DNA of 64,000 nt from positions 3,906,001-3,970,000 of the forward strand of contig NZ_CP108394.1 in assembly GCF_041435215.1 (NCBI RefSeq). The letters are read 5' to 3'. The translations under genes and the position numbers were made by a program. Shown piece by piece: positions 9,800-19,061 of the stretch (positions within the stretch are counted from its first letter, which is position 1; the number at the start of each line of letters is the position of its first letter). The notes under the pieces were generated by a model. It searched no databases, was not told the origin of the DNA, and worked only from the letters and a program-made list of their open reading frames with translations. The DNA is from Streptomyces sp. NBC_01314. Lineage in GTDB: Bacteria; Actinomycetota; Actinomycetes; Streptomycetales; Streptomycetaceae.

Positions 9800-10381
9800 T
9801 CACCCCGCCTGGGCCTCCCCCGCCCCGTACAGAACCCGCTCCAGCGCCTCGTGCGTCACCCCGTGGTCCGCGAGGACCTCGGCCGGGACGCCGGGGCGGA
9901 CGGTGAGGGCGAGGAGCAGGTGTTCGTCGCCGATGTGTCGGTCGCGGTGGGCGTGGGCGGTGCGGAGGGAGCGGGTGAGGACGTCCTTGGCGTCGCGGGT
10001 GAACGGGCGGTGGCCGGAGCGAAGCCCCCAGCCGCTCCTGGCGCCCTTCCGGTCCGACTCCAACGCCCCCACCCCGTGAGCCTCTTCGACTCGGGAGACG
10101 ATCTCCGAGAGGTTGATGCCGAGGTCGGAGAGGGCGTCGACGTCGGCGCGGGAGAGGCCGCCCCGGCGGCGGGCCTCGGCGAGGGCCCGCTCCACGGAGT
10201 CCCGGCGGTCGGTCTCGGTGAGCCCCAGCGCGGCCAGGGCGAACGAGGCGCGGCTGGCTCTGCGGTCCAGCAGGGAGAGGAGGAGGTGCTCCTCGGTCAC
10301 CTCCCTGGCGTGGGTGCGTTCGGCGTGGCCGACCGCGCCCAGGACCACGGCTCGGGCATCTTTCGTGAACCGTTCGAACAT
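9800..10381 (-). CDS. Clp protease N-terminal domain protein (ClpN-only)
   Basis: A 193-residue protein made of two Clp-N repeats (about 1-85, MFERFTKDARAVVLGAVGHA ... EEHLLLSLL, and about 115-185, FTRDAKDVLTRSLRTA ... DEHLLLAL). There are no AAA+ ATPase modules, so it is not an unfoldase. Free-standing Clp-N proteins are thought to act as adaptors or substrate binders for Clp machines. This role is inferred from family. Its ATG overlaps the stop of the preceding HTH gene by one base (TGATG), so the two are translated as a coupled pair from the promoter at 10591-10626. Confidence 0.9.
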   Translation of the reverse strand: MFERFTKDARAVVLGAVGHAERTHAREVTEEHLLLSLLDRRASRASFALAALGLTETDRRDSVERALAEARRRGGLSRADVDALSDLGINLSEIVSRVEEAHGVGALESDRKGARSGWGLRSGHRPFTRDAKDVLTRSLRTAHAHRDRHIGDEHLLLALTVRPGVPAEVLADHGVTHEALERVLYGAGEAQAG

Positions 10382-10590
10382 CAATGCCTCCCGTACTTCT
10401 TGTGCACGGCCTGCCTGCTCACTCCGAGTTCCGCGGCGATCTCCTGCCACGACCAGCCCTGATTGCGCGCGCTGCGCACCTGCACCGACTCCAGCTGCTC
10501 CAGCAGCCTCCGCAGCGCGGCGACGGCCCGCAGCCCGACCCGGGGGTCGCGATCGCCCGCGCGCTCGGCGAGATCCGTTGCTTCGGTCAT
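10381..10590 (-). CDS. Small helix-turn-helix regulator
   Basis: A 69-residue protein. The C-terminal 35 residues hold a clear HTH (GWSWQEIAAELGVSRQAVHK). The N-terminal half is a charged helix. Homologs commonly sit next to Clp-N genes in Streptomyces. The ATG at 10590 has no ribosome site but a -10 box (TAAGTT) ends six bases upstream, so the mRNA is probably leaderless. The promoter is covered by two identical inverted repeats (10591-10637) that are good candidates for its own operator. Confidence 0.85.
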   Translation of the reverse strand: MTEATDLAERAGDRDPRVGLRAVAALRRLLEQLESVQVRSARNQGWSWQEIAAELGVSRQAVHKKYGRH

Positions 10591-10637
10591 GATGTCAACT
10601 TACGTTGACATCGCGGACCTCGTCAACCCCGGTTGAC
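10591..10637 (-). promoter_or_regulatory. Promoter with twin GTCAAC-N4-GTTGAC operators
   Basis: Repeat 1 (10591-10612) has perfect 9-bp arms GATGTCAAC/GTTGACATC around TTAC. Repeat 2 (10622-10637) has arms GTCAAC/GTTGAC around CCCG. Their centres are 28 bp apart. On the minus strand TTGACG (10626-10621), an 18-bp spacer and TAAGTT (10602-10597) form a promoter whose start point would be the HTH gene's ATG. Both promoter boxes lie inside the repeats, as expected for a repressor site. Confidence 0.7.
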
Positions 10638-10640
10638 ATG

Positions 10641-10676
10641 ACGACGGCCGACCCGGAGAACCGGGCCGGCCGTCGT
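10641..10676 (-). terminator. Strong hairpin after the oxidoreductase gene
   Basis: 16-bp arms (ACGACGGCCGACCCGG and CCGGGCCGGCCGTCGT, one G-U pair) around an AGAA loop, 18 bases beyond the stop of the minus-strand oxidoreductase. It insulates the Clp-N/HTH promoter from read-through. Confidence 0.75.
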
Positions 10677-10693
10677 CGTCTCGACAGAGTCCG

Positions 10694-11659
10694 TCAGGGG
10701 CTGGTGAGCACGATCTTGCCGAACTGGTCGCCCGCTGCCAGGCGTTCGAAGCCCTCGCGGGCGCGGTCCAGTGGCAGTACCTCGTCGATGACGGGGCGGA
10801 CGCCGGTCGCGGCGCAGAAGGAGAGCAGATCCTCCAGTTCGTCCTTGGTGCCCATGGTGGAGCCGACGACCTTGAGTTCGAGGAAGAAGATGCGGGTCAG
10901 TTCGGCGTGGGAGGGGCGGTCGCCGCTGGTGGCGCCCGAGATGACGAGACTGCCGCCGGGGCGCAGCGACTTCACCGAGTGGGACCAGGTGGCGGCGCCG
11001 ACGGTCTCGATGACCGCATCGACGCGCTGCGACAGCCGCGCCCCCGACTCCAGGGCCTCCACCGCGCCCAGTTCCAGGGCCCGCTTGCGCTTGGCCTCGT
11101 CCCGGCTGGTGGCGAACATCCGCAGTCCGGCCGCCTTGCCCAGCACGATCGCGGCCGTGGCGACACCGCCGCCGGCGCCCTGGACGAGGACGGAGTCGCC
11201 GGGGCGTACGCCCGCGTTGGTGAAGAGCATGCGGTAGGCGGTCAGCCAGGCAGTGGGCAGGCAGGCGGCCTCCTCGAAGGAGAGTTCCGCGGGCTTGGGG
11301 AGCACGTTCCAGGTCGGGACGGAGACGAGTTCGGCGAAGGTGCCCTGGTAGCGCTCGGTGAGGATCGAGCGGGGTTCCTCGGGGCCGACGCCGTGGCCGG
11401 TCTGACCGATCACCGAGTGCAGGACGACCTCGTTGCCGTTCTCGTCGACGCCGGCGGCGTCACAGCCGAGGATCATGGGCAGCTTGTCCTCCGCGAGGCC
11501 CACCCCGCGCAGGGACCACAGGTCGTGGTGGTTCAGCGAGGCGGCCTTCACCTTCACGGTCGTCCAGCCGGGCCTCGCTTCCGGGGCCGGGCGGTCGCCC
11601 AACTCCAGTCCGTTGAGCGGTTGGTCACGGTCGATGCGGGCGGCATAGGCAGCGAACAT
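10694..11659 (-). CDS. Zinc-binding-type alcohol dehydrogenase / quinone oxidoreductase (MDR family)
   Basis: A 321-residue medium-chain dehydrogenase/reductase. The GroES-like N-terminal domain (VKVKAASLNHHDLWSLRGVG, LGCDAAGV) and a Rossmann NAD(P)H domain (VLVQGAGGGVATAAIVLGKAAGL, ISGATSGD) are both complete. The structural-zinc cysteine cluster is absent, so it belongs with the quinone-reductase/enoyl-reductase side of the family. The substrate is unknown. The ATG at 11659 was chosen from the homologous MFAAYAARID start. An in-frame ATG 12 bases upstream (MVRRMFAAY) is an alternative. It is monocistronic, with a repeat-rich stretch upstream. Confidence 0.88.
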   Translation of the reverse strand: MFAAYAARIDRDQPLNGLELGDRPAPEARPGWTTVKVKAASLNHHDLWSLRGVGLAEDKLPMILGCDAAGVDENGNEVVLHSVIGQTGHGVGPEEPRSILTERYQGTFAELVSVPTWNVLPKPAELSFEEAACLPTAWLTAYRMLFTNAGVRPGDSVLVQGAGGGVATAAIVLGKAAGLRMFATSRDEAKRKRALELGAVEALESGARLSQRVDAVIETVGAATWSHSVKSLRPGGSLVISGATSGDRPSHAELTRIFFLELKVVGSTMGTKDELEDLLSFCAATGVRPVIDEVLPLDRAREGFERLAAGDQFGKIVLTSP

Positions 11660-11784
11660 GCGCCTGACCATAGGGGGACGCCGGGGGCGATGGAACCGAA
11701 CACCACTGTGACACGCGTCCCGTCCCAGATCGGCCTCGGCGCCCGATAGCTCTGGGGTGGGGTTCGTCGGCGGGTGCGCGGGCC

Positions 11785-12020
11785 CGGTGGGGCTTCTCGC
11801 GCAGTTCCCCGCGCCCCTCAAAGCAGCGGCTGCGCCCCGCGCTTTTCGCCCCCGAGGAGCCGTAGGCCCTCAAGGGGCGCGGGGAACTGCGCGAGCAACC
11901 ACAACTCACCCGCACCCGCCAACGCACCCGACCCCCCGAGCTATGAGGCCGGGGGGGCGAAGGGGCACAGCCCCTGGGGATGGGAATGGGTAGGGGCGGC
12001 GGGGGCGAAAAACCACCCCA
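11785..12020. repeat. Dispersed intergenic repeat, inverted and direct module A plus module B
   Basis: Module A occurs inverted at about 11795-11819 (TCTCGCGCAGTTCCCCGCGC) and direct at about 11875-11902, and module B at about 11975-12015 (GGGTAGGGGCGGCGGGGGCG then AAAAACC). The inverted pair can form a long cruciform or hairpin between the oxidoreductase promoter side and the malic enzyme stop. This stretch holds no gene. Confidence 0.8.
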
Positions 12021-12034
12021 CACCGCCCCAGACA

Positions 12035-13276
12035 TCAACGCCGAGCCACACCCTCCGCCCGAGCAGCCGCGGCAACCGCCGCGGTGACCGCCGGAGCGAC
12101 CCGCTCGTCGAAGGGCGACGGGATGACGTAGTCCGCGGCGAGGTCGTCCCCGACGACCGCCGCCAGCGCCTCGGCAGCCGCGATCTTCATGCCCTCGGTG
12201 ATCCGGGAGGCCCGCACCTGGAGAGCGCCCGCGAAGATCCCCGGGAAGGCGAGGACGTTGTTGATCTGGTTCGGGTAGTCGGAGCGCCCGGTCGCGACGA
12301 CGGCCGCGTACTTGTGGGCGACGTCCGGGTGCACCTCGGGGTTGGGGTTGGCCATGGCGAAGACGAACGCGTTCTCCGCCATCGAGGCCACCGCCTGCTC
12401 CGGGACCGTACCGCCGGAGACGCCGATGAAGACGTCCGCGCCCGCGAGGGCGTCCTCCAGGGAGCCCGAGAGTCCGGCCTTGTTGGTGAGCTCGGCGAGC
12501 TCGCGCTTGACCGGGGTGAGGTCCTCGCGGTCCGCGGAGACGATGCCCTTGCGGTCGGCGACCGCGACGTCGCCGAGGCCGGCCTCCAGCAGCATCTTCG
12601 CGATGGCCACACCGGCCGCGCCCGCACCCGAGATCACGGCCCGCAGATCGCCCAGCCCGCGGCCGGTCAGCTTCGCCGCGTTCCGCAGCGCCGCCAGCGT
12701 CACGACCGCCGTGCCGTGCTGGTCGTCGTGGAAGACCGGGATGTCGAGGGCTTCCTGGAGCCGCTTCTCGATCTCGAAGCAGCGGGGGGCGGAGATGTCC
12801 TCCAGGTTCACGCCACCGAAGGAGGGCGCGAGGCGGACCACGGTCTCGATGATCTCGTCGACGTCCGTGCAGGCGAGCGCGATCGGCACCGCGTCGACGC
12901 CGCCGAACTGCTTGAACAGGATCGCCTTGCCCTCCATCACGGGGAGGGAGGCCTCGGGGCCGATGTCGCCGAGGCCGAGGACCGCCGTACCGTCCGTCAC
13001 GACGGCGACGACCGACGACTTCCAGGTGTAGTCGTTGACCAGGTCGGGCTGCTCGGCGATGGCGGTGCACACCCGCGCGACGCCGGGCGTGTAGGCGAGG
13101 GACAGGTCGTCCTTGTCACGGATCGGCACGGTGGCCTGCACGGCCATCTTGCCGCCGCGGTGCAGCGCGAAGGCGGGGTCGATGGAGTCGAGGGAATTGA
13201 GAGGCTCCCCGCCGCCCTCCTGGCCCGTACTGCCGTCGCCGCTGCCGGTGCGAGGATTGACAATCTCCGCTGCCAC
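12035..13276 (-). CDS. Malic enzyme (NAD(P)-dependent, oxaloacetate-decarboxylating)
   Basis: A 413-residue enzyme converting malate to pyruvate and CO2. It shows the malic domain (TPGVARVCTAIAEQP, TDGTAVLGLGDIGPEA, VMEGKAILFKQFGGVDAVPI) and a Rossmann domain (ISGAGAAGVAIAKMLL). The length suits the short single-domain bacterial form without a phosphotransacetylase tail. From memory the S. coelicolor homolog at this locus is the NADP-dependent enzyme. The cofactor was not derived from this sequence. The start is GTG at 13276 with AAGGGG eight bases upstream. With kgd it places two central-carbon enzymes in this segment. Confidence 0.94.
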   Translation of the reverse strand: MAAEIVNPRTGSGDGSTGQEGGGEPLNSLDSIDPAFALHRGGKMAVQATVPIRDKDDLSLAYTPGVARVCTAIAEQPDLVNDYTWKSSVVAVVTDGTAVLGLGDIGPEASLPVMEGKAILFKQFGGVDAVPIALACTDVDEIIETVVRLAPSFGGVNLEDISAPRCFEIEKRLQEALDIPVFHDDQHGTAVVTLAALRNAAKLTGRGLGDLRAVISGAGAAGVAIAKMLLEAGLGDVAVADRKGIVSADREDLTPVKRELAELTNKAGLSGSLEDALAGADVFIGVSGGTVPEQAVASMAENAFVFAMANPNPEVHPDVAHKYAAVVATGRSDYPNQINNVLAFPGIFAGALQVRASRITEGMKIAAAEALAAVVGDDLAADYVIPSPFDERVAPAVTAAVAAAARAEGVARR

Positions 13277-13885
13277 TTTGTTTACCCCTTAGGTCTTCAT
13301 GGTTTGAGGGTGTACCTCTCCCGGTTCGGGAGCGGGCGGGCACCGCGTAAGGCCCAGGTCACCGGTACGTACGGCGACGCCTGCGGGCTCGGACGCGACG
13401 GGCGCGCCGCACACGCGCCCTGGGCCCCGGATGAGGGGTGTGAGGAACCTTCTTACCGGACGGACGGTACCGACGACGAGTCCACACGTCCTCATACCTC
13501 GAAGGTCACAACTCGAAGGTCATTTGAAGACGATCATGGATCGTTCGACTCATCGACGGATGACGGGACAAGTCGGGCCACATCACGACAAGTCATGTAC
13601 GGCTACGTGTGCGGAGTTCGCGGTCGACCGCATCCTGAGATGCGCCGAAGATCTTCCGGTGGGAAGGAGAGTTTCCCGCACAGGATCCGGTGTGATCACG
13701 TGGTCCGCGGCGGTTCGTGGGTCATTCGGGGATCACCCGTTATCCGATTTTGACATGGCTGGTCATCTGAATGCACATGCCCGAATGGCAAGATGCCGTA
13801 ATCACACGAGGTCGCCACACTCGAAGACGCGTGTTAATCGTCGACCTGTCGGCAACTCCACACCACCCCGCCGGAGGAACCCACC
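13277..13885. other. 609-base gene-free divergent promoter region
   Basis: Separates malic enzyme (leftward) from the ABC transporter operon (rightward). It holds an 11-bp direct repeat CTCGAAGGTCA at 13498 and 13512, and a perfect inverted repeat ACGATC-ATG-GATCGT at 13530-13544. A TTGACA at 13750-13755 is a possible -35 box for the transporter, but no convincing -10 lies at the right distance. Several short open frames cross here without ribosome sites, and I reject them as genes. Confidence 0.5.
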
Positions 13886-14851
13886 ATGACCGCAAGCACC
13901 ACCTGTCGTACGACCGGCCTGCGTTCCCGTACAGCCGCTGTCGGAGCGATCGCGGTCGCGGGCGCCCTACTGCTCACCGGCTGCGGTGACCAGACCAAGA
14001 GCAAGGACGACGGTTCCGAGACCGCCTCCACCAGCGCGGCCCCGCTGGCCGACAAGCTTCCCGCGGCCGTCCGGGACAAGGGCGTGATCAACGTCGGTTC
14101 GGACATCGCGTACGCCCCGGTGGAATACAAGGACGAGTCCGGCAAGGTCGTCGGCATCGACCTCGACATCGCCGCGGCGATGGGCAAGCAGCTCGGCGTG
14201 GACTTCAAGTTCCAGAACGCCACCTTCGACACCCTCATCGGTGGTCTGGCGGCCAACCGGTACGACATCGCGATGTCGGCCATGACCGACACCAAGAACC
14301 GCCAGGAGGGCATCGACGCCGACACCGGCAAGAAGGTCGGCGCCGGCGTCGACTTCGTCGACTACTTCACCGCGGGTGTCTCGCTGTACACCAACAAGGG
14401 CGACGACCAGTCCATCAAGACCTGGGACGACCTCTGCGGCAAGACGATCGCCGTGCAGCGCAACACGTTCTCGCACGACCTCGCCAAGGACCAGGCGGCG
14501 AAGTGCAAGAAGGACGGCGGCAAGGCGCTCAAGATCGAGGACTTCGCCACCAACCCCGAGGCCGAGACCCGGATGCGTTCCAAGGGCGCGGACGTCGTCT
14601 CCGCCGACTACCCGGTCGCCGCGTACTCGGTGAAGACCTCGGGCGGCGGCGACTACTTCGAGATCGTCGGCGACCAGGTCGAGGCCGGCCCGTACGGCAT
14701 CGCCGTCGGCAAGGACAACACCGAGCTGCGTGACGCGCTGCAGGCCGCCGTCCAGGCGATCATCGACAGCGGCGAGTACGAGAAGATCATCAAGAAGTGG
14801 GGCGTCGAGGACGGCGCGATCACCGAGGCCAAGGTCAACGGCGGCTCCTGA
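13886..14851 (+). CDS. ABC transporter substrate-binding lipoprotein, polar amino acid family
   Basis: A 321-residue lipoprotein. The signal peptide has a lipobox LLTGC with the lipidated cysteine at residue 33. The mature part is a family 3 solute-binding fold (GVINVGSDIAYAPVEYKDES ... VGIDLDIAAAMGKQLGV ... NRYDIAMSAMTDTKNRQEG). It captures a polar amino acid or similar ligand outside the cell for the permease and ATPase encoded next. The ATG at 13886 has a strong GGAGGAA site. The ligand cannot be inferred from the visible residues. Confidence 0.95.
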   Translation: MTASTTCRTTGLRSRTAAVGAIAVAGALLLTGCGDQTKSKDDGSETASTSAAPLADKLPAAVRDKGVINVGSDIAYAPVEYKDESGKVVGIDLDIAAAMGKQLGVDFKFQNATFDTLIGGLAANRYDIAMSAMTDTKNRQEGIDADTGKKVGAGVDFVDYFTAGVSLYTNKGDDQSIKTWDDLCGKTIAVQRNTFSHDLAKDQAAKCKKDGGKALKIEDFATNPEAETRMRSKGADVVSADYPVAAYSVKTSGGGDYFEIVGDQVEAGPYGIAVGKDNTELRDALQAAVQAIIDSGEYEKIIKKWGVEDGAITEAKVNGGS

Positions 14852-14887
14852 ATCTCGGCTCGGTTCTGAAAGGCAAAGGCTCCACCC

Positions 14888-15825
14888 GTGACTGTTGACG
14901 TCAGCAAGACGGACGGTCCCTCGGACACTCCCCCCGCCGGTCCGGAGGCCCTCAAGGCCGTTCCGGTCCGGCACCCGGGGCGCTATGTGTCCGCGGCCAT
15001 CGCGCTCGCTCTCCTCGGCTCGATCATCTACGCGTTCGCGCAGGCAAAGAAGATCAACTGGGGCGCGATCCCCGACTACTTCTTCGACGACCGCATCATC
15101 GAGGGTGTCCTGAACACCCTCCTGCTCACCGTGGTGTCCATGGTGATCGGCATCGTCGGCGGCGTCCTGCTCGCCGTGATGCGGCTGTCCAGGAACCCGG
15201 TGACCTCGTCGATCGCGTGGTTCTACATCTGGTTCTTCCGCGGCACACCGGTCCTGGTCCAGCTCTTCGTCTGGTTCAACCTCGGCCTGGTGTTCGAGTA
15301 CATCAACCTCGGCCCGATCTACAAGGACTACTGGTCCTCGTTCATGACGCCGCTGCTGACGGCGCTGCTCGGCCTCGGCCTCAACGAGGCCGCGTACATG
15401 GCGGAGATCTGCCGCGCAGGGCTGCTGTCGGTCGACGAGGGCCAGACCGAGGCGTCGCACGCGCTCGGCATGAGCCACTCCAAGACCCTGCGCCGGGTCG
15501 TCATCCCGCAGGCGATGCGCGTGATCGTGCCGCCCACGGGCAACGAGGTCATCAACATGCTGAAGACCACGTCGCTCGTCTCGACGGTGCAGTACGTGGA
15601 TCTGCTCAAGGCGGCCCAGGACATCGGCCAGGGCTCCGGCTCCACCGTGGAGATGCTGTTCCTCGCCGCCGCGTGGTACCTGATCCTGACCAGCATCTTC
15701 AGCGTCGGGCAGTACTACCTGGAGAGGTACTACGCGAAGGGCTCCTCGCGGACCCTGCCGCCGACACCGATGCAGCGTTTCAAGTCGGCCGTGCTGCCCG
15801 TGCGCCGCCCGAAGGGAGTCTCGGC

Positions 15826-15829
<4 letters not shown>
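14888..15829 (+). CDS. ABC transporter permease, HisM/GlnP type
   Basis: A 313-residue inner-membrane permease. About five membrane helices start at residue 37 ([20 protein letters not shown]). The EAA loop that docks the ATPase is visible as [20 protein letters not shown] followed by QAMRVIVPP. It starts with GTG at 14888, 36 bases after the binding protein. Its last four bases overlap the ATPase start (ATGA), so permease and ATPase are translationally coupled. Confidence 0.95.
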
Positions 15830-16587
<758 letters not shown>

Positions 16588-16599
16588 AGCGGCGGCGCG

Positions 16600-16647
16600 A
16601 CACGAGTAAGGGGCGGTACGGAATCCCGTACCGCCCCTTACTCGTGT
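16600..16647. terminator. Bidirectional terminator with 22-bp perfect stem
   Basis: Two 22-base perfectly complementary arms (16600-16621 and 16626-16647) around an AATC loop, followed by TTGTTG. It lies between the convergent ATPase and methyltransferase genes and would stop both. Confidence 0.9.
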
Positions 16648-16677
16648 TGTTGCTCGGGTGCGGGTGCGCGCGGCGCC

Positions 16678-17436
16678 CTACTTCACCGCCAGCACCAGCG
16701 AGTCGGAGGGCGAGCTCCACACCGCGCGGGCCTCGGCGAAGCCCTGCTCGCGCAGGACGCGGGCGTGCCAGCCGACGCTCTGGACGTCACCGTCGGCGTG
16801 CTCCCCGTAGATCTCGAAACGGCGGGCCGTCGGCGCGGCGAGCACGGGGTCCTGGGCGGCGAGCTGCCACCATTCGGCCCAGTCGACGACGCCGTCCGCC
16901 TTGGCTTGTTCCATACCCGCGTGACGGTGAGCGCGCTCCGCCGCGTTGATCCGGGGCGTCGTCTCGTCGATCATGTGGTCCGCGTTCATGAAGACACCGC
17001 CGTCGCGGACGAGCTCCGCGACCTGACCGTAGAGAGCGGCGAGGGGTTCACTGTGCAGCCAGTGCAGGGCTGTCGCCGTCAGGACGGCGTCGTACGAGTC
17101 GTACGGCAGCCGCGTCGTCCAGTCGGGGTCGGTGAGGTCGGCGGTGACGAAGGTGACCCGCCGGTCGCCCTCGAACGTGCCCTCGGCGATGGTGAGGAGT
17201 GCGGGGTCGAGGTCCACTCCGGTGCTGACGGCCTTCGGGAACCGCGCGAACAGTCTGGACGTGATGGAACCCGTGCCGCAGGCGAGGTCGAGGACGCGGG
17301 GCTCGGGGCCGGCGAAGGCCTCGACCATGTCCAGCATCACCCGGAACCGCTCCTCACGGTCCGGCAGGTACCACTCCTGCTGCCGGTCCCAGCTCTCCTG
17401 CCAGGCATGCCAGTCGGTTCCGGCCGTGGTGGTCAT
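16678..17436 (-). CDS. Class I SAM-dependent methyltransferase
   Basis: A 252-residue methyltransferase with motif I VLDLACGTGSITSRL, the acidic loop VDLDPALL, motif II DAVLTATALHWL and a C-terminal DSLVLAVK strand. The substrate is unknown. The visible sequence is closest in style to trans-aconitate or small-molecule O-methyltransferases. The ATG at 17436 was chosen because GGAAAGGGAC lies directly upstream. An in-frame ATG at 17505 exists without a ribosome site. It is divergent from the CGNR protein gene, sharing about 116 bases of promoter space. Confidence 0.85.
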   Translation of the reverse strand: MTTTAGTDWHAWQESWDRQQEWYLPDREERFRVMLDMVEAFAGPEPRVLDLACGTGSITSRLFARFPKAVSTGVDLDPALLTIAEGTFEGDRRVTFVTADLTDPDWTTRLPYDSYDAVLTATALHWLHSEPLAALYGQVAELVRDGGVFMNADHMIDETTPRINAAERAHRHAGMEQAKADGVVDWAEWWQLAAQDPVLAAPTARRFEIYGEHADGDVQSVGWHARVLREQGFAEARAVWSSPSDSLVLAVK

Positions 17437-17552
17437 GAGGTCCCTTTCCTCCGCGTACCGCTTCATCCGCTCGCCACGTAATACCCTGTATGTACGAGCA
17501 GCCATTACCTGTCCCGCACGACGACAATAGAGCGCCCCCGTAAGGACTACAA

Positions 17553-18182
17553 GTGGAACTGGCCCATTACTCGGACTACGCCGTACGCCTCGTCAACACC
17601 GAGGAGCCGGTGCGGGGCAAGGACACGCTCACCTCGGTCGACGCCGTCCGCGACCTCTTCGGGCCCAGCCGGCAGGCGGCACGGCGGGCGACGGACGCCG
17701 ATGTCACCCGGTTCCGGTCGGTGCGGGCCCGGCTGCGCTCGGTCTTCGAGGCGGCGAACGACGGCGACGAGACCCTCGCCGTGGACCTGCTGAACTCGCT
17801 GCTGCTGGAGTTCCCGGTGAACCCGCAGATCTCCGGTCACGACTTCCGGGACGACGACGGCCGCCCGCTGTGGCACATGCACCTGGCGGACCACCCCTCG
17901 AACGTGACGGCGGGCTACGCGGCGATCGCGGCGATGGGCCTGGCCTTCCACCTCACCGAGTACGGCGTGGACCGGCTCGGCCTGTGCGAGGCGGCGCCGT
18001 GCCGCAACGCCTACCTCGACACCTCCACCAACCGCTCCCGGCGCTACTGCTCGGACCGCTGCGCGACCCGCGCCAACGTGGCGGCCTACCGGGCCCGCAA
18101 ACGCCTGGAGGCGGACCGGTCGCCGAGCACGGGCCGGGCGGCCGAGAGCGCCCAGCGGGCGAGCGCGAACGGCGAACGCTGA
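17553..18182 (+). CDS. CGNR zinc-finger / ABATE-domain protein, putative regulator
   Basis: A 209-residue protein of the stress-linked ABATE/CGNR family. The N-terminal domain (about 1-135) begins MELAHYSDYAVRLVNTEEP. The C-terminal zinc finger is GLCEAAPCRNAYLD...TNRSRRYCSDRC, followed by a basic helix (ATRANVAAYRARKRLE) suited to DNA binding. Start GTG at 17553 has AAGGA upstream. Its last 97 bases overlap the 3' end of the opposite-strand sodX gene, an unusual antisense arrangement. Confidence 0.87.
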   Translation: MELAHYSDYAVRLVNTEEPVRGKDTLTSVDAVRDLFGPSRQAARRATDADVTRFRSVRARLRSVFEAANDGDETLAVDLLNSLLLEFPVNPQISGHDFRDDDGRPLWHMHLADHPSNVTAGYAAIAAMGLAFHLTEYGVDRLGLCEAAPCRNAYLDTSTNRSRRYCSDRCATRANVAAYRARKRLEADRSPSTGRAAESAQRASANGER

Positions 18183-18520
18183 CCGTCCGGCCGGGGCCGG
18201 TACCGGAACCGGACCTTGCCGAGTACGAGTTCGTCGGGCACGACCCCGTAGTCGGTGCTGTCCCCACCCGCGTACGTGTTGTCCCCGAGCACCCACCAGC
18301 CGCCGTCGCGCCGCTCGGCGATCCGCTTGACCACGAGCAGGTCCTGCTGGAAGGGGTGGCGCAGCACCAGCACGTCACCGACCCCGAGGCGGGCCCCGTA
18401 GTGGACGAGCAACTGGTCCCCGTGACGCAGCGTCGGAACCATGGACGGTCCTGTGACCTCGGCCACCCCGAAGGGCAGGAGGGCCCTCCCCCGCTCACTC
18501 TCCTGCGACAGCTCCGGCAT
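18086..18520 (-). CDS. sodX: Nickel-type superoxide dismutase maturation protease
   Basis: A 144-residue S26 signal-peptidase-like protein. Catalytic serine S26 lies in GPSMVPTL and lysine K65 in LLVVKRI, with the LGDN box later. There is no strong N-terminal membrane anchor, unlike ordinary signal peptidases. In Streptomyces SodX removes the leader of SodN so that the new N-terminal histidine can bind nickel. The divergent neighbour here is sodN, which makes the assignment firm. The ATG at 18520 has GGGGAGGTG upstream. The last 97 bases lie antisense to the CGNR gene. Confidence 0.94.
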   Translation of the reverse strand: MPELSQESERGRALLPFGVAEVTGPSMVPTLRHGDQLLVHYGARLGVGDVLVLRHPFQQDLLVVKRIAERRDGGWWVLGDNTYAGGDSTDYGVVPDELVLGKVRFRYRPRPDGQRSPFALARWALSAARPVLGDRSASRRLRAR

Positions 18521-18665
18521 CCCCGGCACCTCCCCGGTTCGTTCCTCCACCAGTCCCAGTCTGACCCCGGACTTTTGTCCTAAGCCCATGGGGGCACTCG
18601 CGAAAACCACTCTCGCAGGGAGTAATGTCCCACCTGAGAAGACGATCACGAGGAAGGAATGCTCC

Positions 18666-19061
18666 ATGCTTTCCCGCCTGTTTGCCCCCAAGGTCAAGGT
18701 CAGCGCGCACTGCGACCTGCCCTGCGGTGTGTACGACCCGGCCCAGGCCCGCATCGAGGCGGAGTCGGTGAAGGCCGTGCAGGACAAGATGGCCGCCAAC
18801 GACGACCCTCACTTCCAGGCTCGCGCGACCGTCATCAAGGAGCAGCGCGCCGAGCTCGCCAAGCACCACGTTTCGGTGCTGTGGAGCGACTACTTCAAGC
18901 CTCCGCACTTCGAGAAGTACCCGGAGCTGCACCAGCTGGTCAACGACGCCCTCAAGGCCCTCTCGGCCGCGAAGGCGTCCACCGACCCGGCGACGGGCCA
19001 GAAGGCGCTCGACTACATCGCCCAGATCGACAAGATCTTCTGGGAGACCAAGAAGGCCTGA
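18666..19061 (+). CDS. sodN: Nickel superoxide dismutase
   Basis: A 131-residue precursor. A 14-residue leader (MLSRLFAPKVKVSA) precedes the nickel hook HCDLPCGVYDP, so the mature enzyme starts at H15 with H1, C2 and C6 as ligands. The rest is the helical bundle (KAVQDKM ... SDYFKPPHFEKYPELH). It dismutates superoxide in the cytoplasm as a hexamer. AAGGA precedes the ATG. The 145-base divergent region with sodX carries TAATGT (about 18620) as a possible -10 and a CACTC-GCG repeat. Its 3' UTR folds into a nested hairpin (next entry). Confidence 0.98.
   Translation: MLSRLFAPKVKVSAHCDLPCGVYDPAQARIEAESVKAVQDKMAANDDPHFQARATVIKEQRAELAKHHVSVLWSDYFKPPHFEKYPELHQLVNDALKALSAAKASTDPATGQKALDYIAQIDKIFWETKKA

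Noticed and set aside
11774..13753. A 659-codon plus-strand frame over malic enzyme
   Set aside because: It is an antisense shadow of a clearly real gene and crosses a repeat block.
13740..13860. Possible GlnR box ahead of the amino acid ABC transporter (GTTATC...TGACAT)
   Set aside because: The half sites match the GTNAC/GAAAC pattern poorly. Not enough to call nitrogen control.
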